Below, in pieces: positions 44,661 to 54,600 of a stretch of 64,000 nt of DNA (within the stretch, counting starts at the first letter, position 1; the number at the start of each line of letters is the position of its first letter). The stretch covers positions 62,001 through 126,000 of the forward strand of contig NZ_VVIP01000028.1 of assembly GCF_009650435.1 (NCBI RefSeq), given 5' to 3'. A program made the translations under genes and the position numbers. The notes under the pieces are model-generated. The model saw only the letters and a list, made by a program, of their open reading frames with translations, searched no databases and was not told the origin of the DNA. Source of the DNA: Foetidibacter luteolus (GTDB taxonomy: Bacteria; Bacteroidota; Bacteroidia; Chitinophagales; Chitinophagaceae).

Positions 44661-44782
44661 GAACACGGATTTCAAGGACGAGATAAACATCACACAGGAT
44701 GACAAAACCCATCCTTCATGCTCTTCGGTTATTATTGCCATATCACCCAGCATATATTGTCTAATCCCTGGCATCCGTGTTC
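44661..44782. repeat. nested inverted repeats in a 484 bp gene-free gap
   Basis: Outer arms GAACACGGAT (44661-44670) and ATCCGTGTTC (44773-44782) are perfect complements about 100 bp apart; inside, AGGATG and CATCCT form a smaller hairpin near 44696-44717. The ACACGGATT text resembles intergenic repeats common in Bacteroidota. The rest of 44498-44981 holds an R1 copy and no gene. Confidence 0.5.
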
Positions 44783-44860
44783 CTTTTGTCAGTAAGCGTA
44801 TACACTGCAGTATATGTAGTTAAGCTTACACTGTACAGGATGCCCAACCGGAGCGTAATT

Positions 44861-44936
44861 GCTGCATAGCGCGGTGCAGTACAAGAGTGCGACGCAAGGA
44901 TGCCTAATAGTAATCCCTCCTGCCGGGCTCAAAAAT
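44861..44936 (-). repeat. dispersed repeat R1, copy 9
   Basis: Minus-strand copy: TGAGCCCGGCAGGAGGGATT, then AGGCATCC, core TTGCGTCGCACTCTTGTACT. Located 45 bp upstream of the EF-G paralogue, reading away from it. Confidence 0.75.
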
Positions 44937-44981
44937 CTACTGACACAATTAATCAACTAAACACATTAAACGCATACAACC

Positions 44982-47117
44982 ATGTCAGAATTTGATACAT
45001 CACACGTAAAAAGCATTGTCTTGCTGGGCCATGCGGGCTGCGGCAAGACCACATTGGCGGAATGCATGCTCTACGAAGCGGGAATAATAACCCGCAGAGG
45101 CAGCATAGCCGAAAAGAATACAACAGGAGATTACCACGAACTTGAACAGGAACGTGGTAATTCTATTTTTAGCAAGCTTATGCACGCCAAATGGCGTGGC
45201 TACAAGATTAACATTATTGATACCCCTGGTTACGACGATTTTACCGGGGAAGTAATAAGTGCCTTACGGGTGGCCGATACCGGCGTAATGCTGCTTAACG
45301 CTACTGCCGGCGTGGAAGTAACCACAGATATCATCTGGAACTACACGGAGCAGTTTAAAACGCCCATGATATTCGCCGTTAATAAACTGGATGATGACAG
45401 CGCCGATTTTGACAGCACGGTGGCAGAAGCGAAAAACCATTTTGGCAGCAAGGTGGTAGTGGTGCAATACCCCCGCCAGCAAGGCGCGGGTTTTCATGAA
45501 ATAATTGATGTGCTGCGCATGACCATGTATAAGTTTAAAGACAATGGCGGCAAACCCGAGAAACTAGAAATACCCGCCGATGAAAAAGCGAAGGCCGATG
45601 CCCTGCATAAGGACCTTGTGGAAGCCGTTGCCGGTAATGATGAAGCCCTTATGGAAAAATATTTTGACCAGGGTGAACTGGATGAAGATGACATAAAAAA
45701 TGGCATGAAAAAAGCCATGATAAACCATGACATCTTTCCCTTGTTTTGTCTTAGCGCAGAGCGTAACATGGGCAGCGGCCGCCTGATGGGTTTTATTGAC
45801 AATGTTTGCCCCAGCGCCAATGAAATGCCCCCGCAAAAAACAAAGAGCGGCGCCACGTTGCCCTGCGACGCCAATGGCCCTGCCTGCATTTTTGTATATA
45901 AAACAGTAAGCGAGCCCCATGTGGGAGACCTTAGCTTTTTTAAAGTGTACAGCGGCACCGTTAAAAGCGGTATGGACCTTGAAAATGAAACCACCGGCGT
46001 TAGCGAAAAGCTAAACCAGTTGTTTTTGGTAGAAGGCAACAAACGCATAAACACCAACGAACTGGTGGCGGGCGATATTGGCGCCACGCTTAAGCTTAAA
46101 AACACGCATGTAAACAACACACTGCACATAAAGGGCAGGAATTATGAGTTGGACCCCATAGTTTTTCCATTGCCTAACATGACTGTAGCGATAGAAACGC
46201 TGAAGAAGGGTGAAGAAGAAAAACTATCGCAGGCATTGCACCAGTTGCGGGAAGAAGATCCTACCCTGCTGATAGAATTTTCCCCGGAATTAAAGCAAAT
46301 ACTGCTGCACTGCCAGGGAGATATGCACCTGGCTGTGGCACGCTGGAAAATAGAAAACCAATATAAGGTTGAAGTACGCTTTATAAAACCACGCATACCT
46401 TACAGGGAAACCATACGCCGCATGGCAGAATCTACTTACAGGCACAAGAAACAAAGCGGCGGCGCCGGCCAGTTTGGAGAAGTGTTTATGCGCATAGAAC
46501 CCTGGCACGAAGGCATACCTGAACCTGCCGGGCTTAATGTACGCGGCCGCGATACCTACGACCTTGACTGGGGCGGCAAACTGGTATTTTACAACTGCAT
46601 TGTGGGGGGCGCTATAGATGCACGGTTTCTGCCCTCGATCCTGAAGGGCGTAATGGAAAAAATGCACAACGGACCATTAACCGGCAGCTATGTAAGAGAT
46701 GTTAGGGTATGTGTGTACGATGGCAAAATGCACCCTGTTGACAGTAATGACATTTCCTTTAAAATAGCAGGCCTGCAGGCATTCCGCCAGGCTTTTCAGC
46801 AGGCAGACCCACAGATACTGGAACCTATTTACAACGTAGAAGTTCTTTGTCCGGACGAGCTTACAGGCGCAGTAATGGGCGACCTGCAAACCCGTCGGGC
46901 CCTGGTAGAGGGCATTGACAGTGAGGGCAATTTTCAAAAAGTAATTGCCAAAGTACCATTGGCAGAAATGGATGGATATTCATCTTCGCTGCGCTCTTTA
47001 TCGCAGGGCAGGGCCAAGTTCAAAAGCCGTTTTCATGAGTATGCGCCTGTACCTTACGACCTGCAGCGCAAGCTGATGGAAGACTACAGCCGCAAAGAAG
47101 TGGAAGAAGCTGTATAA
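44982..47117 (+). CDS. elongation factor G paralogue with altered GTPase motifs
   Basis: A 711-residue protein with all five EF-G domains. P-loop GHAGCGKTT at residues 16-24 (usual EF-G: AHIDAGKTT); switch I ERGNSI at 57-62 (usual ERGITI); G3 box DTPGYDDF at 80-87, where the catalytic His of DTPGHVDF is Tyr84; G4 NKLD. Domain II and the C-terminal domains are clear (QSGGAGQFGEVFMRIEP, FKSRFHEYAPVPYDLQRKL). The substitution argues for a translation factor with slow or absent GTP hydrolysis, like the Bacteroides EF-G paralogue reported to work without GTPase activity; orthology is inference. Alone with a strong terminator. The canonical fusA is not in this window. Confidence 0.92.
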   Translation: MSEFDTSHVKSIVLLGHAGCGKTTLAECMLYEAGIITRRGSIAEKNTTGDYHELEQERGNSIFSKLMHAKWRGYKINIIDTPGYDDFTGEVISALRVADTGVMLLNATAGVEVTTDIIWNYTEQFKTPMIFAVNKLDDDSADFDSTVAEAKNHFGSKVVVVQYPRQQGAGFHEIIDVLRMTMYKFKDNGGKPEKLEIPADEKAKADALHKDLVEAVAGNDEALMEKYFDQGELDEDDIKNGMKKAMINHDIFPLFCLSAERNMGSGRLMGFIDNVCPSANEMPPQKTKSGATLPCDANGPACIFVYKTVSEPHVGDLSFFKVYSGTVKSGMDLENETTGVSEKLNQLFLVEGNKRINTNELVAGDIGATLKLKNTHVNNTLHIKGRNYELDPIVFPLPNMTVAIETLKKGEEEKLSQALHQLREEDPTLLIEFSPELKQILLHCQGDMHLAVARWKIENQYKVEVRFIKPRIPYRETIRRMAESTYRHKKQSGGAGQFGEVFMRIEPWHEGIPEPAGLNVRGRDTYDLDWGGKLVFYNCIVGGAIDARFLPSILKGVMEKMHNGPLTGSYVRDVRVCVYDGKMHPVDSNDISFKIAGLQAFRQAFQQADPQILEPIYNVEVLCPDELTGAVMGDLQTRRALVEGIDSEGNFQKVIAKVPLAEMDGYSSSLRSLSQGRAKFKSRFHEYAPVPYDLQRKLMEDYSRKEVEEAV

Positions 47118-47134
47118 AACAATAGTAGTTTGCA

Positions 47135-47170
47135 CAAAAAAAGCTGCTCCGCAATGGGGCAGCTTTTTTT
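47135..47170 (+). terminator. EF-G paralogue terminator
   Basis: AAAAAAGCTGC(T)CC / GG(G)GCAGCTTTTTTT with loop GCAAT, 18 bp after the stop; classic intrinsic terminator. Confidence 0.9.
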
Positions 47171-47206
47171 ATGCAAACTTTTTTTTTGGGGGGGACGAAC
47201 TGAATT

Positions 47207-47285
47207 GCTACTATGAGGCTTCCGTTGTGTCACTCACTTGTACGTTTTGTCCGCTACTCAACATTGTGTTGCAGGCTTTTGCTAT
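47207..47285 (+). repeat. dispersed repeat R1, copy 10 (GTGTCAC subtype)
   Basis: ATTGCTACTATGAGGCTTCC, core GTTGTGTCACTCACTTGTAC, then CTCAACATTGTGTTGCAGGC. Between the EF-G terminator and the convergent MFS gene. Confidence 0.8.
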
Positions 47286-47330
47286 TCAATACCTTTTATT
47301 CAAAGTGTAGTGTTGGCGGTAACCACGCAG

Positions 47331-48491
47331 TTATTTCTCAATGCGTGTAAACGTAGCCAGCAAAGTGGTGCAAAAGCCCAGCAATGCAATTACCGCAAAA
47401 GACCAGCGAAGGTTGGATGCTTCAGCAATAAAACCTATAAGGGGAGGCCCAAATAAAAAGCCGGAATACCCAATGCTAGAAACCGAGGCAATGGCCATAC
47501 CGGAAGGCATAGTTTTTGAACGCCCTGCAGTACCGTACACTAGCGGCACAACAGACGAAACACCGATACCCACAAGCAAAAAACCTGAAATAGTTGTGAT
47601 TACATAAGGGAAAAATACAGCCAGCAAAAACCCGGCTGCAATGACCAATCCACTCATTTGAATCATTGTTTTCTTACCAAGTTTCTCCGATAACCAATCT
47701 CCTGTAAACCGCCCCGCAGCCATTGTACTCATAAAGGCCGTCAAGCCAAGGGGAACAAGTTCTGGAGACGCCTGAACCGCTTTCTTTAAATAAACCCCGC
47801 TCCATTCAAACATAGTTCCTTCGCAAATCATGCAACAAAAAGCTATAAGACCAAGCTTTAGCAAGAAACTATCCGGCATCACGAAAAGTGGTTGTTTTTT
47901 TGCGTGCTTTGCATCCGAAAAAAGAAGATACTTACATGTTACTATTACCGTCAGAATTTCAGCGGAACTAACAATGCAAAAGTGAGCAAAAGGTGATATA
48001 TCCGAAGATACCATTAATGTACCGATAGATCCACCGCTAAAACCAGCCAGGCTCCAAAGCCCATGAAAAGAAGCCATGATACTGCGGCCGTAAATAGTTT
48101 CAATACCTACCGCCTGTGTATTAACGGATATATTAAACAGGTTTCCAAAAAAACCGAAGAAAAAAAGCGTCAGCGATAGTTGCCAAACTTCTGCAACCAG
48201 CCCAAGAAAGGGCAACGTGCAGGCGTACAGCAAAGCAGCGAGAATAACTATTTTCCGGCTGCCAAACTTTGAAACCAGCACGCCGGAAAAAGGCAGGCTA
48301 ACCATTAAGCCAACCGGCAGCGAAAGTAAAACTGTTCCCAACCCACCTTCGCTTAATTGCAGCTTTTGCTGGATATTGGGTATCCTGGATGCCCAGGACG
48401 CAAAACAAAAACCTGCCAGGAAAAAGAAAACACTAACCGCTACACGGGTTGCCCTTCTTGAAATATTTACAGCTAACGCAGCCTGCACCAT
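47331..48491 (-). CDS. MFS transporter
   Basis: A 386-residue major-facilitator permease with twelve hydrophobic segments. N-terminal half: VSVFFFLAGFCFASWASRIPN, LGTVLLSLPVGLMVSLPFSG and the inter-helix loop SKFGSRKIVILAALL (the motif-A equivalent). C-terminal half: MSTMAAGRFTGDWLSEKLGKK, IAAGFLLAVFFPYVITTISG and GYSGFLFGPPLIGFIAEASN. The ASWASRIPNIQQKLQLSEGGLG start is that of a group related to YbjJ and fucose-permease-like carriers. Substrate unknown. Divergent from the DUF1801 gene, convergent with the EF-G paralogue. Confidence 0.9.
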   Translation of the reverse strand: MVQAALAVNISRRATRVAVSVFFFLAGFCFASWASRIPNIQQKLQLSEGGLGTVLLSLPVGLMVSLPFSGVLVSKFGSRKIVILAALLYACTLPFLGLVAEVWQLSLTLFFFGFFGNLFNISVNTQAVGIETIYGRSIMASFHGLWSLAGFSGGSIGTLMVSSDISPFAHFCIVSSAEILTVIVTCKYLLFSDAKHAKKQPLFVMPDSFLLKLGLIAFCCMICEGTMFEWSGVYLKKAVQASPELVPLGLTAFMSTMAAGRFTGDWLSEKLGKKTMIQMSGLVIAAGFLLAVFFPYVITTISGFLLVGIGVSSVVPLVYGTAGRSKTMPSGMAIASVSSIGYSGFLFGPPLIGFIAEASNLRWSFAVIALLGFCTTLLATFTRIEK

Positions 48492-48668
48492 AGTTTGTGA
48501 TTATAGTTGCTTGATTGAATATGAGGCTCACAACCGCAGGTATTGTGTGGAATACGGTGCAAATATCTGTAAAAGTGGTGAAAGGCGTAGCGAAGATAAA
48601 ATCGCCTTCATACACTGCTTTCAATGCAGCATAGTGCGTACATTTATCTTAATCAAATCCACAGCCTC

Positions 48669-49124
48669 ATGACATCAACCGCTACCACCGTGCAGGAATA
48701 CCTTGATGCTTTGCCGGAAGACAGGAAAAAACCTGTTGAAGAACTCAGAAAAGCCATCCTGGAGAACCTGCCCAAAGGTTTTAAAGAAGAGATGAATTAT
48801 GGCATGCTGGGTTATGTGGTACCGCATTCCTTATATCCTGCAGGTTACCATTGCGATGCTAAACAGCCACTGCCTTTTATGAACATAGCCTCTCAAAAAA
48901 ACTTTATAGCGGTTTACCACATGGGTATTTATGCAGATGAAAATTTACTAAAGTGGTTTACAGAAGAATACAGCAAACAAAGCAAAACCAAACTGGACAT
49001 GGGCAAAAGCTGCATTCGTTTCAAAAAATTTGACACCCTGCCCTACCAGCTTATTGGCCAACTGGCATCCAAATTAACCCCGGCAGAATGGATTGCCCTT
49101 TATGAAAAAAGTTTCAGGCGCTGA
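48669..49124 (+). CDS. DUF1801 family protein
   Basis: A 151-residue cytoplasmic protein. Family text: TTVQEYLDALPEDRKKPVEEL, FKEEMNYGMLGYVVPHSLYP, PLPFMNIASQKNFIAVYHMG and MGKSCIRFKKFDTLPYQLIG. This is the longer DUF1801 type (YdeI-like), distinct from the gene at 33717. ATG 48669 (MTSTATTVQEY) was preferred to an upstream frame start at 48624 that has no family sequence. Function unknown. Next gene downstream is the GRDP-like gene, 116 bp away. Confidence 0.85.
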   Translation: MTSTATTVQEYLDALPEDRKKPVEELRKAILENLPKGFKEEMNYGMLGYVVPHSLYPAGYHCDAKQPLPFMNIASQKNFIAVYHMGIYADENLLKWFTEEYSKQSKTKLDMGKSCIRFKKFDTLPYQLIGQLASKLTPAEWIALYEKSFRR

Positions 49125-49240
49125 TACCGCAAACTCAAAAACCTTTACACCCATATTATCTTTAGGTTAACCCGCCCGGCACATTACAGGCTATTGTAGC
49201 TTTACTAAACATTTTTTTAGAACCCTTATACCTGTAATGT

Positions 49241-50032
49241 ATGAAAACAAATGAACAAACCCTATGGGCAAAAATCCACAACTTCGCCCTTGACGCACCT
49301 GGCGCATCCTTTACATTTACTGACCGCCTTGCCAGGCAAAACGGCTGGACAAAAACTTACACCCAACGCGCTATTGAAGAGTACAAAAAATTTATTTTTC
49401 TCTGCTGCATTACGCCAACCGGTGTAACACCGTCTGACCCTGTTGACCAGGCCTGGCACCTGCACCTTACCTACACCAAAAGTTACTGGGTTGACCTGTG
49501 CAGGAACACCCTGGAAAAAGAAATTCATCACAACCCAACCAAAGGGGGAAAAGCCGAAGCTCAAAAGTTTGATGGCTATTACACCGGTGTACATACTTTG
49601 TACAAGGAAACATTCGGCTATCCGCCGCCAGCCGATATCTGGCACAACAACAAAGAGCGTTTCAGCAACATTAACTTTCAGCGTGTAAACCTTTCGCGGT
49701 ACTGGCTTATAAAAAAGCCTGTAATTACCTTAAGGGATGTTATGCTGCCGGCAGCTCTCGCATTAATTGTTATGCTGTTTATACAGGCAGCGGGCGCAGA
49801 AGTGCTGGTGGTTGCCGTCGCTATCATCATTGTAGCACTAATCATTAAGTTTGCAGTAGAACCATTTGTTGAAAAGGAACGCAAGAACCGTAGTGATGGT
49901 GGTAGCTGCAGTGCCCATACCTACAGCAGTTGTTCTGGTGGTGATGGATGCCACAGTCACGGAGATGGCCACAGCGGGTGTTCAGGCTGCTCGTCCAGTG
50001 GTTGCAGCGGTTGTGGCGGCGGAGGTGATTAA
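49241..50032 (+). CDS. GRDP-like membrane protein with Cys/Gly/His-rich tail
   Basis: A 263-residue protein. Residues 1-140 match the GRDP-like/DUF1399 domain: YKKFIFLCCI, then PTGVTPSDPVDQAWHLHLTY, with the conserved DxxWHxH motif. Two adjacent membrane segments follow (about residues 167-205, VMLPAALALIVMLFIQAAGA and VVAVAIIIVALIIKFAV), then a basic linker and a 45-residue tail made almost only of Gly, Ser, Cys, His and Asp, with eight or so Cys (CSGCSSSGCSGCGGGG). The tail could bind metal or carry disulfides. Proteins of this plan are called glycine-rich domain proteins; function unknown. The next gene, 32 bp on, is probably co-transcribed. Confidence 0.8.
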   Translation: MKTNEQTLWAKIHNFALDAPGASFTFTDRLARQNGWTKTYTQRAIEEYKKFIFLCCITPTGVTPSDPVDQAWHLHLTYTKSYWVDLCRNTLEKEIHHNPTKGGKAEAQKFDGYYTGVHTLYKETFGYPPPADIWHNNKERFSNINFQRVNLSRYWLIKKPVITLRDVMLPAALALIVMLFIQAAGAEVLVVAVAIIIVALIIKFAVEPFVEKERKNRSDGGSCSAHTYSSCSGGDGCHSHGDGHSGCSGCSSSGCSGCGGGGD

Positions 50033-50064
50033 AACATCAACGTTCCTCATTTAAAAGAAAAGTT

Positions 50065-50436
50065 ATGGAAGATCTTCTTGTACCGAAGTATTCAGAAAAA
50101 GAATTAACAGGGCTAAATCTACTGGAATCACATCAATACTGGCAAACTAAAAGAATTCTTTTTAACCTGCTGGTCGGCATTAATGGAGTAATTGCAATTA
50201 GCCTTCACTGGAATAAGGTAACATTCTTCGACTTTTTTGGTATAATCCTTTGGGGAATAGTTGCCAATATTTTTTTCTCAACGGGCTATGCGTTGGAATC
50301 TTTTGTAATTGTAACCAGCAATAATGACAAAAATCTAAAATCGGTAAGAGAATTTCTTTTCTGGGCAGGTTGCTTGAGTTACATATTTGTGGGCTATGTT
50401 ACAACAGGATCTTATTACAGTCTTGACACCTTTTAG
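50065..50436 (+). CDS. small membrane protein, hypothetical
   Basis: A 123-residue protein with three hydrophobic segments (about residues 32-46, 52-80 and 101-118), basic residues between them, and a polar N-terminus of 28 residues. No recognised family. It lies 32 bp after the GRDP-like gene on the same strand, so it may belong to the same transcript. It converges on the NlpC/P60 gene with 3 bp between the stop codons. Looks like genuine coding sequence. Confidence 0.6.
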   Translation: MEDLLVPKYSEKELTGLNLLESHQYWQTKRILFNLLVGINGVIAISLHWNKVTFFDFFGIILWGIVANIFFSTGYALESFVIVTSNNDKNLKSVREFLFWAGCLSYIFVGYVTTGSYYSLDTF

Positions 50437-50439
50437 AAA

Positions 50440-51126
50440 TTATTGTTTCCCCACCCTTCCCGCACCCCTGTACCGCGGTTTCCAGTAGGTATCATTTAAG
50501 TCACTAACACTAACGCCGGTACTGGTAGCTGCATGAACAAATTTGTTGTTAAACAGGTAAATGCCCACATGGGTAATATCGCCGCCGGTGGTATGAAAAA
50601 AAACCAGGTCGCCTTCTTCCAGGTCTTCCAACTCTATCCTTGTTGATTGGTCGTATTGTTCCTGTGCCGTGCGGGGTATATCGGTGCTGTACACATCACG
50701 CAGCATAATTTGTGTAAAGGCAGAGCAATCAATGCACCTGTCTGTTACGCCGCCCATACAATAACGGGTGCCCCACCATTTATCTATGTTTTGCAGCAAA
50801 GAAAGGTTGGTTAGTTTTTCTACCGTAGCATCCAGTACAATCGCGTATTTCAGTTGAAGCCAGTCAGCCTTTTCAATATCAAAATTTGTTAACGCCACAT
50901 CAGGCTTTACATGGGTAACTTTCGCTTTCTTTTCTATCCTTTTAGGCTCTGCTGTGGAGGGATATTTAACGCCACCGGGTGTTACATTGATATCGCCCAA
51001 AAACCGGGGGTCTTTACTCTTCTTAGCGGTGGAAGTATTGCTGCCGGAGCTGGCACTTTTAAAGCTTTTGCACGAGGTAAGCAATGCGGCAAAAGAAATA
51101 CTGTATATAATGCTCTTCCAGTTCAT
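50440..51126 (-). CDS. NlpC/P60 (C40) peptidase, lipoprotein
   Basis: A 228-residue exported cysteine peptidase that would cleave peptidoglycan stem peptides. ATG 51126 starts MNWKSIIYSISFAALLTSC with lipobox LLTSC; a frame to 51198 is a non-coding extension. The C-terminal half is the C40 domain: WWGTRYCMGGVTDRCIDCSAFT with catalytic Cys (in DCSAF), GDITHVGIYL with His, and KFVHAATSTGVSV with the third catalytic His. The linker of about 60 residues after the lipid anchor is low complexity. Similar to cell-wall hydrolases of the MepS/Spr type. Envelope location is certain from the signal; regulation not visible. Confidence 0.92.
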   Translation of the reverse strand: MNWKSIIYSISFAALLTSCKSFKSASSGSNTSTAKKSKDPRFLGDINVTPGGVKYPSTAEPKRIEKKAKVTHVKPDVALTNFDIEKADWLQLKYAIVLDATVEKLTNLSLLQNIDKWWGTRYCMGGVTDRCIDCSAFTQIMLRDVYSTDIPRTAQEQYDQSTRIELEDLEEGDLVFFHTTGGDITHVGIYLFNNKFVHAATSTGVSVSDLNDTYWKPRYRGAGRVGKQ

Positions 51127-51320
51127 CAACCTGCGCAAGATGCGGTTTGAATCATTACGATGCAAGATTTTTTTATAAACGCATGTGCATAACCGCATAT
51201 TGTGGATAAATTAAGACCACTGATGCCGGTGATTTAAATGATTGTGTTGATTTTTGCCGTTGGTTTGATCAATGTGGAAGGGTGTGGTTTTAATTGTGCG
51301 AAATTACAGGGGGATGCCCA

Positions 51321-51400
51321 TTGCTGAATAGAGAACAAGGCGTACAAGTGAGTGACACAACAGGCGGCGATAGTAGTAATAAAGTTGGTCCCATAAAAAC
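51321..51400 (-). repeat. dispersed repeat R1, copy 11 (GTGTCAC subtype)
   Basis: Minus strand: TTTATGGGACCAACTTT..., core GTTGTGTCACTCACTTGTAC, then GCCTTGTTCTCTATTC. In the 524 bp gap between the C40 gene and dnaE. The rest of that gap (51127-51320, 51401-51650) holds a short R3-like AACATGGAACATTGAAC near 51604 but no gene. Confidence 0.75.
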
Positions 51401-51650
51401 ATAAGGGCGGACTTTTTTTAATACCAGCGATGGTATTTCATGGTCCCGAAATTTCGGGATTGCATCGCAAACCGACGTAGGAGGTTCGCCAGCGCCAAAG
51501 TAAAACAACAACGTTGGCTGGCAATCCTTTCATCGTCCGGTTAATATGGCAACTATTGGTTTACAGTATATCAGCCAGTAGCTTGCGCACATCGTAAACG
51601 TTAAACATGGAACATTGAACAAATTATCCTGTAACCGGTAACTTAAAGAA

Positions 51651-54600
51651 ATGAATTTTTCACACATACACGTACATACGCAATACTCGTTGCTGGACGG
51701 TGCCGCTGCCATTGACAGCTTGTACAAAAAAGCCGCTAAAAACAATATGCCGGCCCTGGCCATTACCGACCATGGCAATATGTTTGGCGCTTTTGAATTT
51801 GTAAGCCAGGCATGGAAGAACACCAAAGTAATTGGCAAAGATGAAAAGGGTAAGGACATTACCACGCCGGTTATAAAACCGATTGTTGGCTGCGAGTTTT
51901 ATGTAGTGGAAGACAGGCACCGCAAAACATTCAGCAAAGAGGTAAAAGACGAGCGTTACCACCAGGTATTGCTGGCAAAAAACAAACAAGGCTACCAAAA
52001 TTTGGTGAAGCTTACATCGCTGGGTTTTATTGAAGGGTATTACAGTAAGTACCCCCGTATAGATAAAAGCCTGATTGAAAAATACCATGAAGGGCTGATT
52101 GCCACTACCTGCTGCATTGGGGCTTATGTGCCGCAAACTATTTTGCATGATGGTGAAGAAGCAGCGGAAAAAGAATTTAAGTGGTGGCTGGATATGTTTG
52201 GCGAGGATTATTTTATTGAGCTGCAGCGCCACAATATTAAAGAGCAGGAGCTTATTAATAATACGCTCATCAAGTTCTCTAAAAAATATAACGTACCGGT
52301 AATAGCTACCAATGACAGCCATTATACAGACCGCGAAGATTACAATGCGCATGATATATTGCTTTGCATTAACACCGGCGAAAAACAAAGTACGCCAGGC
52401 TTTGATGACTTTGTAAACGACGAACTACAGGTAAAGAACAGGCGCTTTAAATTTCCAAACGACCAGTTTTATTTTAAAACGCAGGAAGAGATGGCCAGGC
52501 TCTTCAGTGATATTCCGGAAAGCATTGACAACACGAATATGATTGTTGACCGTGTGGAAGTGCTGAACCTGAAGAAAGATATTTTACTACCGGCCTTCCC
52601 TATACCCAAAGAATTTCAAAGCGGGGATGACAGTAACATTAACCAGTGGAACTACCTGCACTACCTTACTTACGAGGGCGCCAAACAACGCTACAGCGAG
52701 ATAACGGAAGAAATAAGGGAACGCCTGGACTTTGAGTTGTTCACCATTAAAACAATGGGCTTTGCCGGTTATTTTTTAATTGTTAGCGACTTTATTAAAG
52801 CAGGCCGTGACCTGGGTGTTTTTGTAGGTCCGGGCCGTGGTTCCGCAGCCGGCAGCGTTGTGGCGTATTGCATAGGCATAACGAATATTGACCCGATAAA
52901 ATACAACCTGCTGTTTGAAAGATTTTTAAATCCTGACCGTAAATCAATGCCGGATATAGATACCGACTTTGACGATGAAGGAAGGCAAAAAGTGATTGAT
53001 TATGTGGTGAACAAATACGGCAAGAACCAGGTAGCGCAGATTATTACGTACGGCACCATGGCGGCCAAGATGAGTATTAAAGATGTGGCCCGTGTAATGG
53101 ACCTGCCGTTGGCGGAAAGTAACATCCTGGCCAAGATGGTGCCCGACAGGCCGGGCACGGATTTAGGCCGTGTGCTAACCGCCCCATTTACTGCAAAAGA
53201 AGCAAAGGATGGACAAAAATCCCTGGAAGAAAAAGAAGGTTATGGTGGCGAAGAATTAGAAAACATTAAACGCCTGCGGGAGATATACGCAGGCACTGAT
53301 ATACGCGGCCAGGTGTTACGCGAAGCCGAACGCCTGGAGGGCTCTGTGCGTAACACGGGCATACATGCGGCAGGCATCATCATTGCGCCGAAAGATTTAA
53401 CCGAGCTGATACCGGTTGCCACGGCCAAAGACTCAGACCTGTGGGTTACCCAGATTGAAGGCAGCGTGATTGAAGAAGCCGGCGTTATAAAAATGGACTT
53501 CCTGGGGTTAAAGACCCTCTCCATTATTAAAACAGCATTAGAGCTGATAAAACAGAACCACGGCGTTGATATTGTAATAGACGACATTCCGCTGGATGAT
53601 GAAGCCACTTACCAGCTTTACCAGAAGGGTGAAACCAATGGTACGTTCCAGTTTGAAAGTCCCGGTATGCAAAAATACCTGAGGGAGTTAAAGCCGGATA
53701 AATTCGCTGACCTTATTGCGATGAACGCCCTGTACCGGCCCGGCCCGATGGCGTATATTCCGCAATACGTAGCACGCAAACATGGCCGCGAAGAAGTGGT
53801 GTATGATATTGCCGACATGCAGGAATACCTGGAAGAAACCTATGGTATTACGGTGTACCAGGAACAGGTGATGCTGCTTTCTCAAAAGATTGCCGGTTTT
53901 AGTAAAGGCGACGCAGACGTGTTGCGTAAAGCGATGGGCAAAAAGCAAAAGAGCGTACTGGATAAAATGAAGGCGCAGTTTGTAGATGGCGCTGTAAAGA
54001 AGGGGCACAACAAAGATGTTCTTGAAAAGGTTTGGACAGATTGGGAAGCATTTGCCCAATACGCGTTCAACAAATCGCACTCAACCTGCTATGCTTTTGT
54101 AGCTTATCAAACAGCTTACTTAAAAGCCCACTACCCCGCCGAATATATGTCGGCGGTGCTAAACCATGCCGGCGCTATCGAAAAGCTTACCTTCTTTATG
54201 GAAGAGTGCAAGCGTATGGGAATGAAGGTACTGGGGCCGGATATCAATGAATCGCTAAAAGGCTTTGCACCCAACAAGAAACGGGAAATACGTTTTGGCC
54301 TTGGCGGCTTAAAAGGCGTGGGCGAAGCAGCCATAGAAAGCATTTTGGAAGAGCGCAACAAAAACGGCGCTTATAAAGATATTTTTGATTTTATTACCCG
54401 TATTAACCAACGCACGGTTAACAAAAAATCAATTGAAAGCCTGGTGTATTCCGGCGCTTTTGACTGTTTTTCTGCCATGCACCGTGCACAGTATTTCTTT
54501 ACTCCGCCGGGCGATACAATGAATGGCATTGAACGCATCATTCGCTTTGGTAACGTGGTACAAACCAACAAAACACAAAGCAGCAACAGCTTGTTTGGCG

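Noticed and set aside
49890..50032. Bacteriocin-like or azole-modified precursor in the Cys/Gly tail
   Set aside because: The tail is fused to a membrane GRDP-like protein; no modification enzymes or export genes are near.
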